Part shown: in pieces, positions 7,934 through 14,408 of the stretch
Layout of the letters: each line of letters begins with the position of its first letter
Position numbering within the stretch: position 1 is the stretch's first letter
DNA from: SAT2750 sp963581185
GTDB lineage: Bacteria; Planctomycetota; Planctomycetia; Pirellulales; Pirellulaceae
Reading direction: 5' to 3'
Length of the DNA stretch: 23,074 nt
Assembly (NCBI GenBank): GCA_963581185.1
Contig: CAUZOB010000066.1
Span: forward strand, 1 to 23,074
The notes under the pieces: generated by a model
The model's database searches: none
What the model saw: only the letters and a program-made list of their open reading frames with translations
What the model was told of the DNA's origin: nothing
Position numbers and translations under genes: made by a program

Positions 7934-8223
7934 GCGATATCAGGCGTTTTCGGCTGCCTACCCATTCGCTGCTATCAGGAAATCAGTGTGCGCTGAGCCC
8001 TTCAATTCGGCCTGGTTTTATCGCGACACTCGGCGACCTATGGGGTTTAATCTGAACAGCGGATTCGTTGAAAGCGAACAGAGGATATCGCTGACGCTCT
8101 TTCGTCATTCCCCACAGCAACTTACCATTAATTGCTGATACGGCGAACTTTCGTGCTATCGACATCCTGCTTTACTGACCCACCTGACTGCATTCCATGC
8201 ACTATTACCCCAGGGACTGTCAC
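7934..8223. other. intergenic gap between outer-membrane factor and adaptor genes
   Basis: This 290-bp stretch separates the first two genes of the exporter. Reading both strands I see no convincing hairpin with a T-run, no good -35/-10 pair and no coding ORF with family features. It may be a long untranslated spacer or contain a promoter too weak to recognise by eye. Confidence 0.4.
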
Positions 8224-10722
8224 ATGCGACATTTACCAACACAAACGGCTCACAGTCATTCCAGGACATCCCGTCGCGGCAACACGGTAGCACTGGTGAT
8301 GACTGCGACCGCGATTGTGGTCGTGGTAGTTTTCTTTGGGGTTCGATACCTGTTCTCGGGACAGGACACCAGTAACAGCGTGGAATGGCAATTCACCAAG
8401 GTGGAGCACAAGCCGTTCCTGCATACTGTCATCGAGCAGGGCGAAATTGAGAGTTCCAGCAATGTTGACGTCGATTGCCAGGTGCGATCCAAAACCGGCT
8501 CGATGCAGATCATCTGGGTCATCGATGAGGGAACCCTGGTCAGCGAGCCGATCAAGGCCAGCGTGGCGGGCACCATCGCCTCGATCAGCGAACGTAATGG
8601 CGATAGTTGCGTGCTTGTGATCAATGCCGAGGATGGCAGTGAGCGAGCGCATGACATCATCTTCGGCAGCTCAACCGAAGTGATAGTGGAAGTTGGTGAC
8701 GAGGTCAGCGAAGGAACGTCGCTGGCTGCCGACAAGCTGGTCGAACTGGATTCATCCGCACTCGAAGACGAGCAGACCCGGCAACAGGTGACAGTCAACC
8801 AGTCGCAATCGACGGTCATTTCCGCGGATGCTGCACTCAAACAGAACGAAATCGCTCGCAAGGAATACCTGCAAGGAATATTCAAGCAAGACGAGCAGGT
8901 CATCCTGGCCGAAATCCTGGTGGGCGAGGAATCATTGAGCCGGGCGCAAGATACCGTCAAGTTCAGTGTTCGCCTGGCCGCCAAGGGATTTCTAACTGAA
9001 CAGCAGTTGAAGGCAGACCAGTTTGCTGTGCAAAAAGCGGAGGTCGATCTAAGCCTGGCACAGCGGCGCCTGACCACGCTGCGGGATATCACCCAGCAGA
9101 AAATGCTGGTCGGTTTTGACAGCGATATCGAATCCGCCAAAGCCAAGCTCGATACCGATCAGAAGAACCAGATTGAAGAAGAATCGACACTCACAGATAT
9201 CGGCGTGCAGATCGATAACTGCATCATCTATGCTCCCGCCACAGGCCAGGTGGTCCATGCAAACCGGCAGAGTAGCCGAAGTGGTTCTGAGTTTGTCGTT
9301 GAGGCCGGAGCAAGTGTGCGTGAGCGACAGACGATCATTCGCCTGCCCGATCCCGACTTGATGCAGGTCAAGGCAAATATCAATGAGGGACGAATTCCCT
9401 TCGTGCGGCTTGGCCAGGAAGTGAGCATCAAAGTCGGTGCCCTGGAAGGCCAGGAACTGAGCGGCGTCGTCGAAAAGGTCAACAAGTACGCAGAACCCAA
9501 CAGTTTCTTCTCCACCGGTGTGAAAGAATATGCTGCCTTCATTCGGATCGTTGATCCGCCCCCGACAATTCGGACTGGCATGTCGGCCGAAGTCAACATC
9601 TATGTGCAATCGGAGAGCAGCGCATTGCAAGTGCCGGTCCAGGTGCTGCATGAAGACAGTGCTGAACTCTATTGCCTGGTGCGAAATGACGAACTGGCTG
9701 ATGGGGAAAGCATCTTCATTGATACCAACGGACGGTCCTTCCAGGCTGCTGTGCGAGAACTCTCCTTCAGTGCCAGTAACGAAAAGACACTTGTGATCAG
9801 CGACGGACTCAGGGAAGGGGATCGCGTGATCGTGAATCCGCGTTTGCATGAAGAGCTGCTCAATCGCATGGTCTTTGAGCATCGAGCCAACTGGCTCCTC
9901 TCCAAGCTGAATGCCAATCCGGATACAGATGCATTGGTCTCTGTTGATGAACTGGCAGCCAATCAATACGGCCCGCTGGTAGAGTCGATTGCCGATTCAC
10001 TCAGGCAAGCCGACCGTGGTGAAAATGACCAGGAAGGTGATGGAAACCTGGACATTAATGAGTTGGCGGTGTTTGCCGAGGACGGCGAGCTGTATGTCTC
10101 ATTCAAGAAAGACTACAGCCTCGCTGAACAAGCCTCTGCATTTATTGCCAAGGTCGGCGAAGGCACGTCGCTCAGCAGCGGCCAGTTTGACACACTCAAG
10201 GCCTCGCTCGCCGATGATGCCGCCATCAAGAAGATGGTGGCAGAATTCGCCGATTCGAAACTTGTCAATAAAGCCGCACTGGCGGTACTTGCCAACAGCG
10301 AATTCTCGGAACTCGATACCGACAGCAACGGCACGGTCGGCTGGTATGAAGCCAAGCGATTCCTGCAGACGGCCCAGCTGCGTCGCGTCAAACCGAAACG
10401 CAGCACCGCTGACTCCGGTGGTGCCGTGGCCCAGGGCGGTGGCGGTCAAGCTGGTGGTGGCCGAACTGGCGGCGGAACACCTAACCCGGAACAGATCGTG
10501 GGGCTTGTGATGAGCGCTAATGATACCGACGGAAATGGTGAGCTTTCCAAGGAGGAAATTGACGCCTCGAGAAATCCGGACCAACTGCGGGCGGGCGATG
10601 CGGATGGCGATGGCAAAGTGACTCGCGCGGAATTGCTGGCAGCCCTTAAAAAGCGATTCGCCGCCGGCGCTGCCGGTGGCGGTGGTGGCGGACAGCGACC
10701 AGCTGGAGGTGGCCAGGAATGA
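8224..10722 (+). CDS. membrane-fusion (HlyD/MacA-type) adaptor with C-terminal EF-hand loops
   Basis: This 832-residue protein is the periplasmic adaptor linking the inner-membrane pump to the outer-membrane factor. One TM helix (about 21-43) anchors it. A barrel-sandwich half (about 64-107), a second lipoyl-like stretch (about 108-172), a coiled-coil hairpin (about 176-328), the returning lipoyl half (IIYAPATGQVVHANR, about 334-348) and beta-barrel domains (to about 545) follow. The C-terminal 270 residues carry EF-hand-like loops at about 565-576, 602-613, 698-709, 767-778 and 792-803; the last three fit the canonical DxDxNG/DGxxxxxxE pattern. Glycine-rich linkers occur at about 737-751 and 816-830. 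An upstream ATG at 8197 is in frame, but AGGGA at 8212-8216, seven bases before the ATG at 8224, favours the latter. The stop overlaps the ATPase start (ATGA), so translation is coupled. Confidence 0.9.
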   Translation: MRHLPTQTAHSHSRTSRRGNTVALVMTATAIVVVVVFFGVRYLFSGQDTSNSVEWQFTKVEHKPFLHTVIEQGEIESSSNVDVDCQVRSKTGSMQIIWVIDEGTLVSEPIKASVAGTIASISERNGDSCVLVINAEDGSERAHDIIFGSSTEVIVEVGDEVSEGTSLAADKLVELDSSALEDEQTRQQVTVNQSQSTVISADAALKQNEIARKEYLQGIFKQDEQVILAEILVGEESLSRAQDTVKFSVRLAAKGFLTEQQLKADQFAVQKAEVDLSLAQRRLTTLRDITQQKMLVGFDSDIESAKAKLDTDQKNQIEEESTLTDIGVQIDNCIIYAPATGQVVHANRQSSRSGSEFVVEAGASVRERQTIIRLPDPDLMQVKANINEGRIPFVRLGQEVSIKVGALEGQELSGVVEKVNKYAEPNSFFSTGVKEYAAFIRIVDPPPTIRTGMSAEVNIYVQSESSALQVPVQVLHEDSAELYCLVRNDELADGESIFIDTNGRSFQAAVRELSFSASNEKTLVISDGLREGDRVIVNPRLHEELLNRMVFEHRANWLLSKLNANPDTDALVSVDELAANQYGPLVESIADSLRQADRGENDQEGDGNLDINELAVFAEDGELYVSFKKDYSLAEQASAFIAKVGEGTSLSSGQFDTLKASLADDAAIKKMVAEFADSKLVNKAALAVLANSEFSELDTDSNGTVGWYEAKRFLQTAQLRRVKPKRSTADSGGAVAQGGGGQAGGGRTGGGTPNPEQIVGLVMSANDTDGNGELSKEEIDASRNPDQLRAGDADGDGKVTRAELLAALKKRFAAGAAGGGGGGQRPAGGGQE

Positions 10723-11522
10723 CGATTGCTGTTACGGCGACCGACTTGGTCAAAGACTACGTCCTCAAGAGCGAAACAGTGCACGCCTTGCGGAGCGTGA
10801 CGTTTGAAATCCCCGAGGGGGATTTTGTCTCTGTCATGGGAGCTTCCGGGTCTGGCAAGAGCACGCTGCTGAACCTGCTCGGTTGCCTCGACCGACCAAC
10901 GGCCGGCAAGCTGATGCTGGGGGATCACGATGTGTCCCTGCTGAGCGACAACCACCTGTCAGATATTCGGGCCACGCGGATCGGTTTTGTCTTTCAATCC
11001 TACAACCTGATCCAGCAGCTGAATGTGGTGGAAAATATCCAGGTCCCGCTCTATTACCAGGGTAACCTGGGCCGCAAGGAACGGAAGCATTGCGAGGAGC
11101 TGGCCGGCCTGGTCGGACTGGGAGACCGACTCAAGCACCGCCCGGCCCAGTTGTCTGGTGGTCAGCAGCAGCGAGTTGCGATTGCCCGCAGCCTGGTGAA
11201 CGATCCTTACTATGTGCTGGCCGATGAACCAACCGGCAACCTGGACTCCAAGACCACCGATGAAATCCTCAACTTGTTTGACGAGCTGCATGAGCAAAAG
11301 CGCACGATCATCCTGGTCACTCACGAAGACGAAGTGGCGTCGCGGACTAACAGGATCATCCGCCTGATGGACGGTATGATCGAGTTTGACAGGCGACAGG
11401 AACCACGACGGGCGTCGTCGGACGGCGAGACGAAGCCGGCGGCTGCTGTGGCCAGTGAATCAGGTGCTGAGGCTGACAGTGACGAGGATCCACTGACCAT
11501 CGATTCTGGCAGCACCCCCTGA
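10719..11522 (+). CDS. MacB/LolD-type ABC transporter ATP-binding protein
   Basis: This 267-residue nucleotide-binding subunit powers the tripartite exporter. Walker A is GASGSGKST at residues 41-49, the Q-loop lies in FVFQSYNLI, the signature is LSGGQQQRVAIARSL, Walker B is VLADEPTGNLD, and the switch histidine is in LVTHE. The pattern NLIQQLNVVENIQVPLYYQ is typical of the MacB/LolD/FtsE branch rather than of importers. A hydrophilic acidic tail of about 40 residues (rich in A, E, S and D) follows the fold. The ATG overlaps the adaptor stop codon as ATGA, and GGAGG at 10705-10709 is a strong ribosome-binding site nine bases upstream. The permease gene follows 29 bp later. The substrate cannot be read from sequence; macrolides, peptides or lipoproteins are known substrates of relatives. 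Confidence 0.94.
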   Translation: MTIAVTATDLVKDYVLKSETVHALRSVTFEIPEGDFVSVMGASGSGKSTLLNLLGCLDRPTAGKLMLGDHDVSLLSDNHLSDIRATRIGFVFQSYNLIQQLNVVENIQVPLYYQGNLGRKERKHCEELAGLVGLGDRLKHRPAQLSGGQQQRVAIARSLVNDPYYVLADEPTGNLDSKTTDEILNLFDELHEQKRTIILVTHEDEVASRTNRIIRLMDGMIEFDRRQEPRRASSDGETKPAAAVASESGAEADSDEDPLTIDSGSTP

Positions 11523-11551
11523 ACGCTCACTATCACGGGATCCCATAGATC

Positions 11552-12880
11552 ATGTTTTCTGGCCTGCTACGAACGATACAGCTAGGTGTCAAGAGCCTGC
11601 TCTTGCACCCCATGCGTTCAGCGCTGACCGTGCTCGGTATCTTCATCGGCGTCGCCAGCGTGATCTGGCTGCTGGCAATTGGCGAGGGAATCAGTATCGA
11701 GGCCCAGCGGCAGATTGCCAGCCTCGGCGCGCGCAACATCATCGTCCGAACGGTCGAACCACCCACTGAAAAAATGGGGGATGCCCGGGTCGCGATGTAT
11801 GGGCTGAAGCACGCAGAATATGACATGCTGATCGAGACCATCCCGCAAATCTCGCGGGCCGTGCCGATTCGTGAAATCAAGCGACTGATTAGCTATGGAC
11901 CGAACGAAGTTGACGGTCGGCTGGTAGGATCGACGCCAGATTACTTTCATGCCACCAAGCTGGAAATCGACCAGGGACGGCTACTCAACGCCGCCGATGT
12001 GGAAAAACGCAAGGACTTTTGCGTGCTGGCCAAAGAAGTTGCCCAGAAACTGTTTCCGTACCAGGATCCGATCGGGAAAAAAGTCTTCCTGTCTGAAAGC
12101 AGCGACTATTACGAGGTCGTCGGCGTTCTCAAACCCCGGACTGCCACAGCTGCCATTGGTGGGTCGTTCTCCGGGCAGGACTTCAGCAAGGATATGTACA
12201 TTCCGCTGAAGACAATGAACCAGCGGATGGGACGGACTATCTGGTCTCGTCGCGCCGGGACGTTCCGGGGTGAAGAAATTGAGTTGAACCAGATCACGCT
12301 GCGTGTGCATCGTATCGAGGACGTGATTCCCGCCTCCCAGCTGATCAAGGATGCCCTGCGTGTTCACAACGACAAAGGCGATATTGAAACAGTCGTGCCG
12401 CTGGAGTTGCTCGAACAGGCAAAAACAACTCGGCTGATGTTCATGGTCTTCATGGGACTGATCGCCGCCGTCTCGCTGCTCGTCGGCGGTATCGGCATCA
12501 TGAATATTATGCTGGCGACCGTCACGGAACGTACGCGAGAAATCGGTATTCGCCGCGCCCTCGGTGCTCGTCGCCGTAAGATCGTCAGCCAGTTCCTGGC
12601 AGAGACAATCACGCTTTCAGTCGTGGGTGGCATTGTCGGAGTCTGCGTCGGCCTGCTCTGCCCGCTGGTCATCACCTATGGCCGTGACACGCTGGTCACA
12701 ATGATCCCCGATCAAATGAAGGCGCTGCCGGCCAGCGTGATGCAAATGGAACCCACGATTGTGCCCATCTCTATCCCGATCGCCTTCGGGATTAGCGTCT
12801 TTGTCGGTATCGTGTTCGGGATCTACCCAGCCATTCGAGCCGCTCACATGGATCCGATCGAAGCCCTTCGGCATGAGTAG
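11552..12880 (+). CDS. MacB-like ABC transporter permease (FtsX superfamily)
   Basis: This 442-residue inner-membrane permease has the MacB layout: an N-terminal TM helix (about 23-43, ALTVLGIFIGVASVIWLL), a large periplasmic MacB_PCD domain (about 50-290) beginning GEGISIEAQRQIASLGARNI, and an FtsX domain with three TM helices at about 296-318, 350-370 and 405-425. The motif TERTREIGIRRALGARRR after TM2 is the hallmark coupling segment of the FtsX superfamily. It would work as a mechanotransmitting dimer with the ATPase just upstream, driving substrate from the periplasm through the adaptor and outer-membrane factor; this is established for MacAB-TolC and inferred here. It is the last gene of the exporter operon; 152 bp separate it from bioF. 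Confidence 0.93.
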   Translation: MFSGLLRTIQLGVKSLLLHPMRSALTVLGIFIGVASVIWLLAIGEGISIEAQRQIASLGARNIIVRTVEPPTEKMGDARVAMYGLKHAEYDMLIETIPQISRAVPIREIKRLISYGPNEVDGRLVGSTPDYFHATKLEIDQGRLLNAADVEKRKDFCVLAKEVAQKLFPYQDPIGKKVFLSESSDYYEVVGVLKPRTATAAIGGSFSGQDFSKDMYIPLKTMNQRMGRTIWSRRAGTFRGEEIELNQITLRVHRIEDVIPASQLIKDALRVHNDKGDIETVVPLELLEQAKTTRLMFMVFMGLIAAVSLLVGGIGIMNIMLATVTERTREIGIRRALGARRRKIVSQFLAETITLSVVGGIVGVCVGLLCPLVITYGRDTLVTMIPDQMKALPASVMQMEPTIVPISIPIAFGISVFVGIVFGIYPAIRAAHMDPIEALRHE

Positions 12881-12892
12881 GATCCGTCGTCG

Positions 12893-12958
12893 CTCAAGCT
12901 GCAGTGTATAGTTGGCCACCTCTGCTACCACGTTACTCAAGCTGCTGCAGCGTGTAGT
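12893..12958 (+). repeat. imperfect tandem pair of CTCAAGCTG..TAGT elements
   Basis: Two related segments start with CTCAAGCTG and end with GTRTAGT at 12893-12912 and 12936-12958; the second has an extra CTG and a T-to-C and an A-to-G change. Their starts are 43 bp apart, about four helical turns. They lie between the exporter permease and bioF and could be regulator sites or a small local duplication. Confidence 0.4.
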
Positions 12959-12977
12959 CGATAGCTCGTGGGCACGG

Positions 12978-12986
12978 TGTTACATT
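12978..12986 (+). promoter_or_regulatory. weak extended -10 candidate ahead of bioF
   Basis: TGTTACATT matches the extended -10 layout (TG, one base, TAnnnT) 46 bases before the bioF ATG. There is no recognisable -35 box, and the following hairpin at 12988-13008 would fall in the first transcribed bases. Confidence 0.22.
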
Positions 12987-12987
12987 A

Positions 12988-13008
12988 GAGAGTTCCTCAG
13001 CAACTCTC
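12988..13008 (+). terminator. 7-bp hairpin between exporter operon and bioF
   Basis: GAGAGTT at 12988-12994 pairs perfectly with AACTCTC at 13002-13008 across a 7-base loop, and GATCTTT follows. The T-run is short, so it is a weak intrinsic terminator at best, placed 107 bp after the permease stop and 24 bp before the bioF start. It could instead be a leader hairpin of the bioF mRNA. Confidence 0.35.
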
Positions 13009-13032
13009 GATCTTTCCCTCGCTGGCGGCACA

Positions 13033-14205
13033 ATGAACCACGATCCACTAGCATGGATTGACGACGAACTTACCTCACTCAAAACCCGGCAGCTTCGTCG
13101 ACAGCTGACCACTCGCTCTGGCGCACAGCGTGCCCAGCAGGTCCATATCGACGACCAGCCGCTGGTGAATTTTTCCAGCAACGATTATCTCGGCTACGCA
13201 GCTGAGCTGGCCACGTTTCATCAGCAGTCCTGGTTCGAGGATGGCTGGGGAAGCGGCGCGAGCCCTGCCATCAGTGGCCATTCTGAGTTACACGAGCAGC
13301 TGGAATCCCAGCTGGCACGCTTTGAGCGAACCGAAGCTGCCCTGCTATTCAGCTCAGGCTACGCGGCCAACACCGGCTGTATTCCCGCCCTGGTTGGCCC
13401 AACGGATGCGGTCTTCAGCGACGAGAAGAACCATGCCAGCATTATCGATGGCTGCCGGCTATCGGGCGCCGAGATCGCCGTCTACCGTCACCTCGATTTA
13501 GACCAGCTGGCCGAGTTGCTCGAGCAACACTCCACGGCTCGGCGGCGCCTGATCGTGACCGATTCCCTCTTCAGTATGGATGGGGACCTGGCGCCGCTGG
13601 TTCAGCTGTCTCAGCTGGCCCAACAGTCGGGCGCCATGTTGATGGTTGATGAAGCTCATGCGACTGGCGTGTTGGGGCCGGGAGGCCGGGGCCTGGCTGA
13701 AGAGCTGGGGGTTGCCGACCAGATCGATGTACGAGTTGGCACGCTGAGCAAGGCGCTTGGCTCGGCCGGGGGTTTCGTGGCTGGTTCGGCGCAGTTGATC
13801 CAGTGGTTGTCGAACCGTGCTCGCAGCTATGTTTTCTCTACCGCGCCGCCGCCACCACTGGCTGCCGCAGCCCTGCAAGCACTCCGCTGGGTTGACGAGC
13901 AGCCCGAGCGACGTCAGCAGCTACTGGCACAAGCAGCTCAGCTGAGACAGCAACTTGGTCAACAGGGCTGGCAGGTGTGCGACCATGCCAGCCAGCTGAT
14001 TGCCATCCGGGTGGGGGATCCCGGCCTTGCGCTGCAGCTCTCATCACAACTTCGTCAACAGGGCCTGCTGGTTCCCGCCATTCGCCCACCGACGGTACCC
14101 GAGGGCCAATCACTGCTGAGGATCAGTATTTCCTACAATCATCAGGCAGCAGAATGTGATCAGCTGCTGGCGGCACTCGCCAGTTGCCGTAGCCTGGTGC
14201 AGTGA
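13033..14205 (+). CDS. bioF: 8-amino-7-oxononanoate synthase-like PLP enzyme (BioF)
   Basis: This 390-residue protein is an alpha-oxoamine synthase. Family features in order are NFSSNDYLGYA (47-57), SPAISGHSELHEQLE (77-91), H134 in the DEKNHASIIDG block that stacks on the cofactor, D206 and H209 in VDEAHATGVLG, and K240 in VGTLSKALGSAGG, the Schiff-base lysine for pyridoxal phosphate. Length and motif spacing match BioF, which condenses pimeloyl-ACP or pimeloyl-CoA with L-alanine in biotin synthesis. The relatives KBL and serine palmitoyltransferase share the fold, but the motifs YRHLDLDQL and FSMDGDLAPL look like BioF. No other biotin gene is adjacent, so it is a stand-alone gene between two transport operons. 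The ATG at 13033 has no obvious ribosome-binding site; translation without one is common in planctomycetes. Confidence 0.87.
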   Translation: MNHDPLAWIDDELTSLKTRQLRRQLTTRSGAQRAQQVHIDDQPLVNFSSNDYLGYAAELATFHQQSWFEDGWGSGASPAISGHSELHEQLESQLARFERTEAALLFSSGYAANTGCIPALVGPTDAVFSDEKNHASIIDGCRLSGAEIAVYRHLDLDQLAELLEQHSTARRRLIVTDSLFSMDGDLAPLVQLSQLAQQSGAMLMVDEAHATGVLGPGGRGLAEELGVADQIDVRVGTLSKALGSAGGFVAGSAQLIQWLSNRARSYVFSTAPPPPLAAAALQALRWVDEQPERRQQLLAQAAQLRQQLGQQGWQVCDHASQLIAIRVGDPGLALQLSSQLRQQGLLVPAIRPPTVPEGQSLLRISISYNHQAAECDQLLAALASCRSLVQ

Positions 14206-14266
14206 TTGAGGTAAAAAGCAGCTATTGGGATCAGCAGGGGTGGCGCAATCCAGCGCGGATATTGCC

Positions 14267-14272
14267 TATAAT
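14267..14272 (+). promoter_or_regulatory. perfect TATAAT -10 box of the peptide importer operon
   Basis: TATAAT at 14267-14272 matches the -10 consensus in all six positions and sits in the 203-bp gap before the peptide-binding lipoprotein. No good -35 box is found at 16-18 bases upstream, so an activator may be needed. Transcription would begin near 14279, giving a leader of about 130 nt. Confidence 0.45.
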
Positions 14273-14285
14273 CCCCAGTGGAAGA

Positions 14286-14305
14286 GACCCGCAGGGAGCC
14301 GGGTC
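14286..14305 (+). other. leader hairpin upstream of the peptide-binding lipoprotein
   Basis: GACCCG at 14286-14291 pairs with CGGGTC at 14300-14305 across an 8-base loop. It would form at the very 5' end of the inferred transcript and could protect the mRNA. The loop contains AGGGAG, a Shine-Dalgarno-like run seven bases ahead of an out-of-frame ATG at 14306. Confidence 0.3.
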
Positions 14306-14408
14306 ATGAGTACGTCCATTCGCAGGCACCTGCATCGCAGCGCGGCCATGCGTCAGCACTTTTTTGGCAATCACCAGGCTTCATTTTCATCGCCAGGAGT
14401 TCAGAAAC

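Noticed and set aside
8197..8223. Upstream in-frame ATG adding nine residues to the adaptor
   Set aside because: The upstream ATG has no ribosome-binding site, whereas AGGGA precedes the ATG at 8224 by seven bases.
8256..9966. Long minus-strand open frames (296 and 305 codons) opposite the adaptor gene
   Set aside because: Both overlap each other and the strongly supported adaptor; composition is serine- and cysteine-rich, as expected of shadow frames.
10430..10475. GGTGG-rich stretch considered as a DNA repeat element
   Set aside because: It lies in frame within the adaptor and encodes the glycine-rich linker; no intergenic repeat copies are evident.
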